This document shows positions 1 through 9,047 of a stretch of 64,000 nt of DNA, in pieces. The stretch is from Clostridia bacterium (GTDB lineage: Bacteria; Bacillota; Clostridia; Oscillospirales; Butyricicoccaceae): contig JAQXOO010000002.1 in the NCBI GenBank assembly GCA_029099685.1, positions 42,184 to 106,183 on the forward strand. Reading direction: 5' to 3'. A program made the translations under genes and the position numbers. Below the pieces are notes generated by a model. The model made no database searches, was not told the DNA's origin, and worked only from the letters and a program-made list of their open reading frames with translations. Numbering within the stretch: position 1 is the stretch's first letter; the number at the start of each line of letters is the position of its first letter.

Positions 1-205
1 CCACCACGGCAAAGCCGATGTCATGGGTTTTGGCGAAGTTCACGATGCCGCCGATGTCCGTGGCGGCGATGCCGGCGCACTCGGCGTCGGCGGCGATGCC
101 GCCGTTGCCGGGCAGGGCGTATATTTTGGTGACGGAGGGATTCTTTTTCAGGCTCTGGATGATGGCGTGCTCACGGCCGCCGCCGCCCACAACGAGCAAA
201 TTCAT
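1..205 (-). CDS. purD: Phosphoribosylamine-glycine ligase, N-terminal part (window edge)
   Basis: Only the first 68 codons are inside the window. The N-terminus has the ATP-grasp pre-domain signature of PurD: a glycine-rich strand-turn with VVGGGGREHAI, then an ALPGNGG motif. PurD joins glycine to phosphoribosylamine, the second step of IMP synthesis, in the cytosol. The start follows AAGGAAGG about 6 bases upstream. It is the last visible gene of the purine operon, 71 bases after the AICAR transformylase gene. The rest continues off the left edge, so this is not evidence of truncation. Confidence 0.93.
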   Translation of the reverse strand, partial: MNLLVVGGGGREHAIIQSLKKNPSVTKIYALPGNGGIAADAECAGIAATDIGGIVNFAKTHDIGFAVV

Positions 206-247
206 GAAAATTCCTTCTTTCCTTTGAGTGGTATAGAAAGGGGAAGA

Positions 248-268
248 GGGCCGATGATGCATCGGCCC
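248..268 (-). other. Intercistronic hairpin between AICAR transformylase gene and purD
   Basis: A perfect 9-bp stem (GGGCCGATG / CATCGGCCC) with a 3-base loop fills much of the 71-base gap. On the coding (minus) strand it is followed by a pyrimidine-rich run, TCTTCCCC, not a clean U-tract. It could attenuate or process the transcript before purD, or be a partial terminator. The structure is seen directly; the role is inference. Confidence 0.5.
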
Positions 269-276
269 TTTTGGGA

Positions 277-1455
277 TCAATGATGGAACAGCCGCGCGCC
301 GGTGAAGCACATGGCGATGTTGTATTTGTCGGCGGTCTCGATGACATTGTCATCCCGCACGCTGCCGCCGGGCTGGGCGATGTAGCACACGCCGGACTTC
401 CGGGCGCGCTCCACGTTGTCGCCGAAGGGGAAGAAGGCGTCGGAGCCCAGGGATACGCCGGTCTGGGTGGCCAGCCAGGCTTTCTTTTCCTCCCGGGTCA
501 GCGGCTCGGGCTTGACGGCGAAGTACTGCTGCCAGGTGCCCTCCGCCAGGATGTCCTCATACTCGTCGGAGATGTAGATGTCGATGGCGTTGTCCCGGTC
601 GGGGCGCTTGATGCCCTTTACAAACTGCAGGCCCAGCACCTTGGGGCACTGGCGCAGATACCAGGTGTCAGCCTTGCTGCCCGCCAGGCGGGTGCAGTGG
701 ATGCGGCTCTGCTGGCCGGCGCCCACGCCGATGGCCTGGCCGTCCTTGACATAGCAGACCGAGTTGGACTGGGTGTATTTCAGGGTGATGAGGGCCACCA
801 TCAGGTCGATCTTGGCACTTTCGGGCAGCTCCTTGTTTTTGGTCACCAGGTTGGTGAGCATATCCCGGTCGATCTTCAGCTCGTTGCGGCCCTGCTCAAA
901 GGTGATGCCGTACACATCCTTGCGCTCCACCGGATCGGGACGGTAGCCGGGGTCGATGCTGACCACGTTGTACTTGCCGCCTTTTTTGGCGGACAGGATC
1001 TCCAGCGCCTCGGGGGTGTAGCCGGGGGCGATGACGCCGTCGGAGACCTCGTTTTTCAGATAGGCGGCGGTGGCGGCATCACAGGTGTCGCTCAGGGCGG
1101 CCCAGTCGCCGAAGGAGCACAGGCGGTCGGCGCCCCGGGCGCGGATATAGGCGCAGGCGATGGGGGACAGCTCCGCGTCGGGCTTGACGAAGTAGATCTT
1201 CCGGTCGGTGTCGCTCAGGGGCAGGCCCACGGCGGCGCCGGCGGGGGAAACGTGCTTGAAGGAGGCGGCGGCGGGCAGGCCGGTGGCCTCCTTCAGCTCC
1301 TTTACCAGCTGCCAGGCGTTGAAGGCGTCCAGAAAATTGATGTAGCCTGGCTTGCCGGACAGCACGGTGATGGGCAGGTCGCTGCCGTCCTTCATGAAGA
1401 TGCGGGAGGGCTTCTGGTTGGGGTTGCAGCCGTATTTCAGTTCCAGTTCGTTCAT
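277..1455 (-). CDS. purH: AICAR formyltransferase (PurH transformylase domain as a separate protein)
   Basis: The 392-residue protein matches only the AICAR transformylase half of bifunctional PurH; the N-terminal IMP cyclohydrolase (MGS-like) domain is absent. It transfers formyl from 10-formyl-THF to AICAR to give FAICAR. The catalytic Lys-His pair is visible as FKHVSPAG at Lys67/His68. The start lies behind AGGAGG, which is built into the last codons of the upstream purO gene, so the two are coupled. Ring closure is supplied by purO next door. This free-standing form is familiar from clostridia, so the shortness is not damage. Confidence 0.93.
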   Translation of the reverse strand: MNELELKYGCNPNQKPSRIFMKDGSDLPITVLSGKPGYINFLDAFNAWQLVKELKEATGLPAAASFKHVSPAGAAVGLPLSDTDRKIYFVKPDAELSPIACAYIRARGADRLCSFGDWAALSDTCDAATAAYLKNEVSDGVIAPGYTPEALEILSAKKGGKYNVVSIDPGYRPDPVERKDVYGITFEQGRNELKIDRDMLTNLVTKNKELPESAKIDLMVALITLKYTQSNSVCYVKDGQAIGVGAGQQSRIHCTRLAGSKADTWYLRQCPKVLGLQFVKGIKRPDRDNAIDIYISDEYEDILAEGTWQQYFAVKPEPLTREEKKAWLATQTGVSLGSDAFFPFGDNVERARKSGVCYIAQPGGSVRDDNVIETADKYNIAMCFTGARLFHH

Positions 1456-1461
1456 GATCGT

Positions 1462-2145
1462 TCAGGCCTCCTGGTGTTTGTTGATGATGACGGTCTCGTC
1501 CCCCAGCTTCACATAGAGGGAGACCTTGTTGTCGGCATTGAGGGCGGCCCAGAGGCTGTCCGCGTATTCCCGGGCGGTCAGGCCGGGAAGGGACACCTCC
1601 ACCGGCTCGCCGTGGAAGGAGGGCAGGGGAGAACCGAAGCCCTCGTAGGTGCTGATGAACCGGCCCACGCCGTTTTTGGGGGCGTATTCAAAGAAATTGC
1701 GGGTGCAGGCGCTGCCCTCGGGGTCGGCACTCTTCAGGATGGAAAGCTGGTAACCGCCGCAGGGATAGACCACGCCGGATACCCGGGGGGTCCAGTTGGG
1801 ACCGTCCGGCTCAAATTCCCGGGTGCGCAGAGCGGCTTCAGCGGTCTTGCCGGCCTCCAAAAAGTCCCGGACGGTGTCGGTCTGGTCGCCGTTGGTGACC
1901 ACCAGTTTATCGCCCACCCGGCGGACAGGATGATAAATGATGAGAGAGGGGTCCACCATTTTGCTCTCATCAAAGGCTTTGGTGCGGATGCCGTCCCCGG
2001 TCTGTTCAAAGACGCGGTTGCGGCTGTTTTCGCTGCGGCCCATGATGAAATAGGCGCACAAAGCCCGGCCGTCGGGCAGGTTCCCCAGCAGGATGCCCCG
2101 GCCGGGATAGGGCCGCTCCCGCAGATAAGCAAACAGGTCAGTCAT
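1462..2145 (-). CDS. purO: IMP cyclohydrolase, PurO type
   Basis: A 227-residue protein of the PurO-like IMP cyclohydrolase family (Pfam IMP_cyclohyd), better known from archaea. It closes the ring of FAICAR to IMP, the final step. Recognisable features are the N-terminal YPGRGI segment, the MGRSENSRNRVF block, the THPV/YHPVR-like segment and a conserved NFFEYAPKNGVGR stretch. Its ATG overlaps the end of purN by 8 bases, and its SD (GGAGG) lies in purN. Together with the transformylase gene it replaces bifunctional PurH. A longer upstream in-frame reading lacks a suitable SD and was rejected. Confidence 0.9.
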   Translation of the reverse strand: MTDLFAYLRERPYPGRGILLGNLPDGRALCAYFIMGRSENSRNRVFEQTGDGIRTKAFDESKMVDPSLIIYHPVRRVGDKLVVTNGDQTDTVRDFLEAGKTAEAALRTREFEPDGPNWTPRVSGVVYPCGGYQLSILKSADPEGSACTRNFFEYAPKNGVGRFISTYEGFGSPLPSFHGEPVEVSLPGLTAREYADSLWAALNADNKVSLYVKLGDETVIINKHQEA

Positions 2146-2761
2146 GTGTTTTCTCCTCCAACAGTTGATGTGCCACCAGCTCTGTGGCCCGGGGCAAAAG
2201 CTTCCATTCGGCCTGCTCCATGACCCGCTTCTGCAGGGTCTCGGCGGTGTCGCCGGGCAGGATGTCCACCGCCTTCTGCAGCAGGATCCTGCCGCCGTCG
2301 GGGATCTCATTCACCAGGTGCACGGTGGCGCCGGTGACCTTCACGCCGTAGGCCAGGGCGGCCTCGTGGACCTTCAGCCCGTAATAGCCCTTGCCGCAGA
2401 AGGACGGGATCAGGGAGGGGTGGACGTTGATGATGCGGTTTTCATATTTCCGGATAAAACCGGCGCTGAGGATGGACAAAAAGCCCGCCAGCACCACCAG
2501 GTCGATGCGGTGCCGCTCCAGCACGGCCAGCAGCGCCTGCTCAAAGCCCTCCTGGGTGCCGCCGCTGGCCTTCCGTGTGACGGTCTCAGCGGGGATGCCC
2601 GCCCGGGCGGCCCGTTCCAGGGCGTAAACGCCGCTTTTGTTGGACACCACCAGCGCGATCTCTCCGCTGGTGATGACGCCGGCGGCCTGGGCGTCGATGA
2701 GGGCCTGGAGATTGGTGCCGCCGCCGGACACCAGCACCGCGATGCGGATCTTGTCAGACAT
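2138..2761 (-). CDS. purN: Phosphoribosylglycinamide formyltransferase 1
   Basis: A 207-residue 10-formyl-THF-dependent GAR transformylase. Visible family motifs are VLVSGGGTNLQAL near the N-terminus, the INVHPSLIPSF catalytic loop (Asn-His with the HPS/L signature), and HLVNEIPDGG. It makes formyl-GAR in the third step of IMP synthesis. The start follows AAGGAGG and overlaps the end of the upstream channel gene by 8 bases, so translation is likely coupled. It is one of two formate-consuming steps in this operon. Confidence 0.95.
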   Translation of the reverse strand: MSDKIRIAVLVSGGGTNLQALIDAQAAGVITSGEIALVVSNKSGVYALERAARAGIPAETVTRKASGGTQEGFEQALLAVLERHRIDLVVLAGFLSILSAGFIRKYENRIINVHPSLIPSFCGKGYYGLKVHEAALAYGVKVTGATVHLVNEIPDGGRILLQKAVDILPGDTAETLQKRVMEQAEWKLLPRATELVAHQLLEEKTHD

Positions 2762-3371
2762 GGGGCGCCTCCTTCTTTTTTCCAAGGTTGTCCAGCAGGG
2801 GAAACAGCATTCCGCCCAGGGCGTTGCCCACGATGACCACACAGATGTACCGGAAGGCCCGGAAGGACACCATGCCGGAGGCGCCGAAATAGAACATATT
2901 GGCGATGGAATGCTCAAAGCCGCTGAGAATGAACACCGGCACGCAGAACAGAATGCCGGCGATGGTGTTTTTTTCCTTGTAGATGCTCACCGCCAGGTAC
3001 ATCAGCGCGCCGCACAGGACGGAGCGCACCGCGGTGCCCAGCAGGGTCTGCTCCAGCTTGGCGGTGCAGATGGCCAGGGCCGCCTGCCCCAGATGGGGCA
3101 TGGCTGCGTGGATGAGCAGCCCGAGGCCGCAGGTGGCCGCGGCGTTGCCCAGCAGGCCCAGCAGCAGGACGCTCCAGGCGTTCCGGCTGTGGTCGTTCAC
3201 CAGATAGCCCACCTTGCCGGTGAACAGGGAATAGCCTTTGAAGCAGATGGACAGCAGCGCCACGGAAAACAGCGCCGCGCCCACATATTTGCTGTCGCAG
3301 GCCAGATACACGCAGCCGCCGATGGCGATGAGCACGCCCGCGGCCACGCCGTCGATGAACCGCCGGATCAC
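2754..3371 (-). CDS. Formate/nitrite transporter (FNT) family channel
   Basis: A 205-residue integral membrane protein with about six hydrophobic helices and the FNT signature GFEHSIANMF in the C-terminal half. The LFTGKVGY segment in the N-terminal half fits the first FNT re-entrant loop. FNT proteins form pentameric channels for formate, nitrite or related small anions. The GTG start overlaps the purM stop (GTGA), and its own end overlaps purN, so it is locked into the purine operon. Formate is the likely cargo because PurN and the AICAR transformylase use formyl-THF. Substrate and direction are inference. It is shorter than typical FocA (about 280 residues). Confidence 0.85.
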   Translation of the reverse strand: MIRRFIDGVAAGVLIAIGGCVYLACDSKYVGAALFSVALLSICFKGYSLFTGKVGYLVNDHSRNAWSVLLLGLLGNAAATCGLGLLIHAAMPHLGQAALAICTAKLEQTLLGTAVRSVLCGALMYLAVSIYKEKNTIAGILFCVPVFILSGFEHSIANMFYFGASGMVSFRAFRYICVVIVGNALGGMLFPLLDNLGKKKEAPHV

Positions 3372-4405
3372 AGCAGTTCGATCTTTTCGCCGCCGGCCAC
3401 GATCTCGCCGATGACGTAGGCGTCCTCGCCCTGTTCCTTCAGAACGGCCAGGGCCTTTTCGGCCTGGGCGGCGGGGACCACCAGGCTCATGCCCACGCCC
3501 ATGTTGAAGGTGTTGTACATATCCCGCTCAGGGATGCCGCCGGTCTCCTGCAGCAGCTTGAAGATGGGCAGCACCCGGACGTCGCTCTTGCGGATGCGGG
3601 CGCACAGGCCGTCGGGAATGGAGCGGGGGATGTTTTCATAGAAGCCGCCGCCGGTGATGTGGGACACACCCCGGACCTCCACCTGCTCCATCAGCGCCAG
3701 AACCTGCTTCACATAGATGCGGGTGGGGGTCAGCAGGGCCTCGCCCAGGGTCTTGCCCAGCTCGGGCACATAGCGGTGCAGGTCGGCCTTTTCCACGTCA
3801 AAGACCTTGCGCACCAGGGAGAAGCCGTTGGAATGGACGCCGGTGGAGGGCAGGGCGATGACAATGTCGCCCACCTGCATGGTCTTGTTGTCCAGCACCT
3901 TGGGCTTGTCCACAATGCCCACGGCGAAGCCCGCCAGGTCATAGTCGTCGGCGGCCATGGTGCCGGGGTGCTCGGCGGTCTCGCCGCCGATGAGGGCGCA
4001 GCCCGCCTGGACGCAGCCCTCGGCCACGCCGGAGACCAGGGTGGCCACTTTTTCGGGGATATTTTTGCCGATGGCGATGTAATCCAGGAAAAACAGGGGC
4101 TTTGCGCCGCAGCAGATGATGTCGTTGACGCACATGGCCACACAGTCGATGCCCACGGTGTCGTGCTTGTCCAGCAGCTGGGCGATGCGCTGCTTGGTGC
4201 CCACGCCGTCCGTGCCGGAAACCAGCACCGGCTCGGTCATGCCGGAAAGGTCGGGGGCGAACAGGCCGCCGAAGCCGCCCACATCAGAGCAGACGCCGGG
4301 GGTCATGGTGCGGGCCACAAAGGGCTTCATCAGCTGGACGCCCTTGTAGCCGGCGGTGATGTCTACGCCGGCGCTGGCGTAGCTTTCGGACTTGGACAGA
4401 CTCAT
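3368..4405 (-). CDS. purM: Phosphoribosylformylglycinamidine cyclo-ligase (AIR synthetase)
   Basis: A 345-residue PurM of normal length. It converts FGAM and ATP to AIR. Motifs include YASAGVDI at the N-terminus, SGTDGVGTK (nucleotide binding), CVNDIICCGAKPLFFLDY, IGGETAEHPG and HITGGGFYENIPR. I chose the ATG at MSLSKSES because an upstream in-frame ATG is itself part of the GGAGG ribosome-binding site. It sits 76 bases after purF and overlaps the FNT gene by 4 bases. Confidence 0.96.
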   Translation of the reverse strand: MSLSKSESYASAGVDITAGYKGVQLMKPFVARTMTPGVCSDVGGFGGLFAPDLSGMTEPVLVSGTDGVGTKQRIAQLLDKHDTVGIDCVAMCVNDIICCGAKPLFFLDYIAIGKNIPEKVATLVSGVAEGCVQAGCALIGGETAEHPGTMAADDYDLAGFAVGIVDKPKVLDNKTMQVGDIVIALPSTGVHSNGFSLVRKVFDVEKADLHRYVPELGKTLGEALLTPTRIYVKQVLALMEQVEVRGVSHITGGGFYENIPRSIPDGLCARIRKSDVRVLPIFKLLQETGGIPERDMYNTFNMGVGMSLVVPAAQAEKALAVLKEQGEDAYVIGEIVAGGEKIELL

Positions 4406-4481
4406 AGTCGGATCCTCCATTTTAATTTTCTTTAATCAGGCTTGCAGGTGGGTGCGCAGGCGGAAACGGCGCCGGCCGGAC

Positions 4482-5906
<1,425 letters not shown>

Positions 5907-5920
5907 AGATGCTCCCTTCC

Positions 5921-6631
5921 TTATTCGCCCAGGATGCGGCGCATCATTTCCTGATAAGCGTCCTCCACATTGCCCAGGTCACGGCGGAAGCGGTCCTTGT
6001 CCAGCTTTTCGTGGGTGGTGCTGTCCCAGAAACGGCAGGTGTCGGGAGAGATTTCGTCCGCCAGGACGATGGTGCCGTCGGACAGGCGGCCGAACTCCAT
6101 CTTGAAGTCCACCAGGTCCACGTTGTGCGCCTTCATAAAGGCCTTCAGGAAATCATTCACCGCAAAGGACAGCTCCTTGATGCGGTCGATCTCTGCCTGG
6201 GTGGCCAGACCCAGGGCCAGGGCGTGATAGCTGTTCAGCAGGGGGTCGCCCAGCTCGTCGTTTTTATAGGAGAACTCAATGGTGGGGCTGGAAAAGACGA
6301 TGCCCTCCTCCACACCGTAGCGTTTGGCAAAGGAGCCGGCGGAGATGTTGCGGATGATGACCTCCAGGGGGACGATCTGCACCTTTTTCACCACGGTCTC
6401 CCGGTCGTTGAGTTCCTCTACAAAATGGGTGGGGATGCCGGCCTCCTCCAGCTGCTTCATCAGGAAGTTGGTCATCCGGTTGTTGATGGCGCCCTTGCCA
6501 ACGATGGTACCCTTTTTCAGGCCGTTGAAGGCGGTGGCGTCATCCTTATAAGAGACGATGTAGCGCTCGGGGTCCTCGGTGGCATAGACCTTTTTGGCCT
6601 TGCCTTCATAAAGCTGTTCTTTCTTTTCCAT
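5921..6631 (-). CDS. purC: SAICAR synthetase
   Basis: A 236-residue phosphoribosylaminoimidazole-succinocarboxamide synthase of usual bacterial length. It joins aspartate to CAIR with ATP. The N-terminal [10 protein letters not shown] motif, the [13 protein letters not shown] segment, [11 protein letters not shown] and DFKMEFGR are diagnostic. It follows purE with essentially no gap and precedes purF by 14 bases. The next pathway enzyme, PurB, is not in the window. Confidence 0.97.
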   Translation of the reverse strand: MEKKEQLYEGKAKKVYATEDPERYIVSYKDDATAFNGLKKGTIVGKGAINNRMTNFLMKQLEEAGIPTHFVEELNDRETVVKKVQIVPLEVIIRNISAGSFAKRYGVEEGIVFSSPTIEFSYKNDELGDPLLNSYHALALGLATQAEIDRIKELSFAVNDFLKAFMKAHNVDLVDFKMEFGRLSDGTIVLADEISPDTCRFWDSTTHEKLDKDRFRRDLGNVEDAYQEMMRRILGE

Positions 6632-6632
6632 G

Positions 6633-7142
6633 TTATCTGCTGCCTCCTACAGTGCTGTACTGTTTTGAGATTTTTTGATCTTTTTCCAGGACTTTTCTGC
6701 CGGCTTCCGCCCGGTATGCCTCCAGCTTTTCCGCCAGGGCGGGGTCCTCCACCGCCAGGATCTGAACGGAAAGCAAGGCGGCATTGACCGCACCGTCGAT
6801 GGCTACCGTGGCCACGGGCATTCCGGAGGGCATCTGTACGGTAGACAGGAGGGCGTCAATGCCGTCCAACGTACTGGATTTGACAGGGATCCCGATGACG
6901 GGAAGGGTGGTGCCGGCGGCCATGGCGCCGGCCAAGTGGGCTGCCTTGCCCGCGGCGGCGATGATGGCGCCGAAGCCGTTTTCCCGGGCGGAGCGGGCGA
7001 AGGCGGCGGCTTCCGCGGGGGTGCGGTGGGCTGAAAGCACCCGGACCTCGCAGGGAACGCCGAACTGGTCCAGAGTGCGGATAGCGCCCTCCAGAACGGG
7101 AAGATCGCTGTCGCTGCCCATGATGATGGCGATTTTTTTCAT
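6633..7142 (-). CDS. purE: N5-CAIR mutase
   Basis: A 169-residue PurE, the first gene of the purine operon. The signature GSDSDLPV near the N-terminus and the SAHRTP motif fit class I PurE, which moves the carboxyl group of N5-CAIR to give CAIR. No purK is seen next to it. The start follows CAGGAGG with 5 bases between. Its leader carries the ZTP riboswitch, so the whole operon should rise when ZTP/AICAR accumulates through lack of 10-formyl-THF. Confidence 0.96.
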   Translation of the reverse strand: MKKIAIIMGSDSDLPVLEGAIRTLDQFGVPCEVRVLSAHRTPAEAAAFARSARENGFGAIIAAAGKAAHLAGAMAAGTTLPVIGIPVKSSTLDGIDALLSTVQMPSGMPVATVAIDGAVNAALLSVQILAVEDPALAEKLEAYRAEAGRKVLEKDQKISKQYSTVGGSR

Positions 7143-7180
7143 GCTGGCCTCCTGTTTATGATGGTGTAGGGTCGGAAACA

Positions 7181-7224
7181 AAAAAGGACAGTCCTATCCC
7201 TTGGCTCAAGAACAGGACTGCCCA
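7181..7224 (-). terminator. Riboswitch-controlled intrinsic terminator of the pur operon
   Basis: Immediately 3' of, and overlapping, the end of the aptamer is a hairpin with arms GGGCAGTCCT and AGGACTGTCC followed by TTTTTTG. The 5' arm shares the last bases of the CTGGGCAG pseudoknot strand. Ligand-stabilised pseudoknot and terminator are therefore mutually exclusive, which predicts an ON switch by antitermination. Confidence 0.85.
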
Positions 7225-7290
7225 GACGGTCGGCAATGGTGCGGTGTCACTCCTGTTCCCTTGTGGTGCTCCACAATTTCCGTCAGTTGC
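7220..7290 (-). ncRNA. ZTP riboswitch aptamer (pfl motif)
   Basis: Read on the minus strand, the leader of purE contains ACTGACGGAA, then a GTGG / CCAC stem-loop, an AGGGAAC segment, and downstream the hallmark GCCGACCGTCTGGGC that forms the conserved pseudoknot. These elements match the ZTP/pfl consensus in order and spacing, closely resembling the Fusobacterium-type ZTP aptamer. ZTP riboswitches sense ZMP/ZTP, which build up when 10-formyl-THF is short, and turn on purine and one-carbon genes. Identification is by motif recall; a covariance search was not possible. Confidence 0.88.
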
Positions 7291-7318
7291 AGAAGTGAAT
7301 GAAATGATTGTCAAGTAA

Positions 7319-7347
7319 AATATATCATGTGTTTCGATAAAAAACAA
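7319..7347 (-). promoter_or_regulatory. Sigma-A promoter of the purine operon
   Basis: TTGTTT (-35, 7347-7342), a 17-base spacer and TATATT (-10, 7324-7319) read on the minus strand. Predicted initiation near 7312 places the ZTP aptamer about 20 bases into the transcript. Confidence 0.65.
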
Positions 7348-7627
7348 GATACCATGTTCCACAAAACCAAGGGGACAAAGGCGCGAAAAAGGATGATTTT
7401 TTTGCCAAAACGCACAGGAGGCCGGAGACCGCTCCGAAAAAGATTCCGAAAACGGAAAAAACAGCTGTTGACAAAATGTTTTCAGTTTCGTTGTTTTTCG
7501 TTCACCAATGGGGCGGCGGAATGCGCTATGATAAAACCGCGAAAGAAACAAGCGGATGTTCTTTTCGTAAAGCTGTCCGCCGGGTACCAACGGCGGGCGG
7601 CGATCCTTTCTCCCCTCATTTTTCCGC
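7348..7627. other. Intergenic region between the pur promoter and the PucR terminator; no gene seen
   Basis: No convincing protein gene here. The region holds a repeated CCGAAAA motif (around 7434-7455), an isolated TTGACA at 7468 without a matching -10, a TATGAT at 7527 on the plus strand without a good -35, and GC-rich complementary segments around 7551-7600 that precede the terminator hairpin at 7628. A short plus-strand RNA of about 120 bases is possible but weakly supported. Confidence 0.3.
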
Positions 7628-7657
7628 AAAAGCCCGGCAGCTTGCTGCCGGGCTTTT
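7628..7657 (-). terminator. Terminator of the PucR-type regulator gene
   Basis: A perfect 14-bp stem (AAAAGCCCGGCAGC and its complement) with a 2-base loop and flanking A/T runs. It is symmetric, so it can work in both directions. It lies 20 bases beyond the stop of the regulator gene. Confidence 0.85.
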
Positions 7658-7677
7658 GTGTTGCCGCAAAAAGACCG

Positions 7678-8835
7678 TCACGGTTCCAGTTCTCCGGCAA
7701 GCTGCTCCAGCTGGACGCAGAGGAAGGCCTGCTGGTCAAACTCCGGCGGGTCGTCCCACAGCCTGCGCACCGTTTTCACCCGGTAGCGGACGGTGTTGGG
7801 ATGCTGGTACAGCGCCCGGGCGGTCTCGTTCACATCTCCGCCGCACCGGACGAAGGCGGTCAGGGTGTCCAGCAGGGCGGTGCCGTGCTCTTGGTCATAG
7901 GCCCGCACTTCCGCCAGCTGGCGGCGGCACTCCTCCCGGCAGCCGGGGGCGTCCAGCAGGGGCAGGAGGTACCGGTACAGGCCAAGCTGGCCGTAGTCCA
8001 CCCAATCCCGCTGCCACAGGCGGCACATCCGGTTGGCCTGCAGGGCCTGGCTGACGCAGGCGTCCAGCTGCCGGCGGGTGGCCACCGTGCGGCTGAAGCC
8101 CACCCGGCAGGCCTCCGGGGGCAGGCGGAGGGCCTCCAGCTTGCTCAGCAGCAGGGCGCGGCAGCGCCCCTCGTCCAGGGGCTGAGGGGTGGTGAGCAGC
8201 AGAAGTGCGCCGCCCCGGTAGATGAACATGGCGTAGTGAAAGCCGCTCTCATCCATGGGGACCCAGCGGGTGGTCTGCCGGGTGGGCAGCGGCGCCCGCC
8301 CCGCCTTGTCCCGGAAGGTGGCGAAGGCCGCCGCGCACCAGGGCAGCATCCGGTCGTCCAGCCTGTGGGAAAGGGCGCTGACCTGGCTTTCCGTAAGAGG
8401 CTCCCGCAGCAGGTGCCCCAGCAGCTCCGCCTGGGCGGCCTGGCGGTCCTTTTCCTTCATCAGCTCGTTGACCGCGATGATGATGTCCTCCATATAGGTG
8501 GAGTGAAAGGTGAACACCGGCACGCCGGCGGCGTCCGCCAGCTGCTGCAGCTTGTCGGGGATGGTGAAGTAGTACACCGTTTTGATGGCAAAGCCCGAGA
8601 TGCCCTTGTTGACCAGCGCCCGAAAGGCCTCCAGGATCAGCGACTCGTCGTTTTTGGCGAAATACAGGGAGGACAGAATGAAATCTCCCGGGCGGAAGGC
8701 GGAATAGTCCCGGGCGTCGGTCTCGTAGTCCAGCATGGTCACATTGGTGACCTCGTTTGTAAGGCCGCGCTCGCCGGCCTGCAGCTGAAACTCGTGAAAG
8801 GGCTCCAGCTGGAGCACCTCGTATACCTGGGTCAT
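7678..8835 (-). CDS. PucR-family transcriptional regulator next to the ornithine cluster
   Basis: A 385-residue regulator with an N-terminal PucR ligand-sensing domain (about residues 8-125; MLDYETDARDYSAFRPGDF and FAIKTVYYFTIP are typical) and a C-terminal PucR-type helix-turn-helix (about 325-375; NETARALYQHPNTVRYRV). Family members regulate purine catabolism or amino-acid degradation. The start was set at MTQVYEV because AAGGAGG lies 7 bases upstream; the longer reading has no SD. It is divergent from ord, so control of ornithine fermentation is likelier than control of purine genes, from which a terminator separates it. Ligand unknown. Confidence 0.85.
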   Translation of the reverse strand: MTQVYEVLQLEPFHEFQLQAGERGLTNEVTNVTMLDYETDARDYSAFRPGDFILSSLYFAKNDESLILEAFRALVNKGISGFAIKTVYYFTIPDKLQQLADAAGVPVFTFHSTYMEDIIIAVNELMKEKDRQAAQAELLGHLLREPLTESQVSALSHRLDDRMLPWCAAAFATFRDKAGRAPLPTRQTTRWVPMDESGFHYAMFIYRGGALLLLTTPQPLDEGRCRALLLSKLEALRLPPEACRVGFSRTVATRRQLDACVSQALQANRMCRLWQRDWVDYGQLGLYRYLLPLLDAPGCREECRRQLAEVRAYDQEHGTALLDTLTAFVRCGGDVNETARALYQHPNTVRYRVKTVRRLWDDPPEFDQQAFLCVQLEQLAGELEP

Positions 8836-8905
8836 GGGGAGAGCCTCCTTGCAGCATTCGCTTTTTTTCATCATACCACAGGCGCGGGCCTGTGACAACA
8901 ATTCC

Positions 8906-8922
8906 TTTGTAAAAATTACAAA
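8906..8922. promoter_or_regulatory. Operator-like site 1, TTTGT-N7-ACAAA
   Basis: An inverted repeat, TTTGTAAAAATTACAAA, in the gap between the divergent regulator and ord. It is one of two sites of the same form whose centres are 30 bp (about three helical turns) apart. It lies upstream of the ord -35, a position fitting an activator. Confidence 0.5.
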
Positions 8923-8935
8923 ATGACGAAATATT

Positions 8936-8952
8936 TTTGTAATTCTCACAAA
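8936..8952. promoter_or_regulatory. Operator-like site 2, TTTGT-N7-ACAAA
   Basis: TTTGTAATTCTCACAAA, sharing outer pentamers and spacing with site 1 but with a different core. Its right edge is 9 bases upstream of the ord -35. Shared ends with unrelated centres suggest a dimer-binding site rather than chance low-complexity sequence. Confidence 0.5.
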
Positions 8953-8961
8953 AAAGGACCG

Positions 8962-8991
8962 TTGCGCAGGGTTTTCCGGATGTGGTATCAT
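8962..8991 (+). promoter_or_regulatory. Likely promoter of the ornithine operon
   Basis: TTGCGC (-35), an 18-base spacer and TATCAT (-10). The -35 is suboptimal, as expected of a promoter needing an activator at the two upstream sites. The leader to ord would be about 50 bases. Confidence 0.5.
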
Positions 8992-9047
8992 GATTACAAA
9001 GAGCCGTTCGTGTTTATTTTATTATGTATAAGGAGGACTGTTTTCTT

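Noticed and set aside
271..2223. A 650-codon plus-strand frame across the AICAR transformylase and purO genes
   Set aside because: It is antisense to two clear enzymes, is rich in Gly/Ala/Val/His as expected of a GC-biased shadow frame, and has no SD or promoter.
7348..7627. A 6S RNA gene next to purE
   Set aside because: 6S RNA genes can lie near pur genes, so I looked, but no long bulged-hairpin pairing or terminator in the right place was found.
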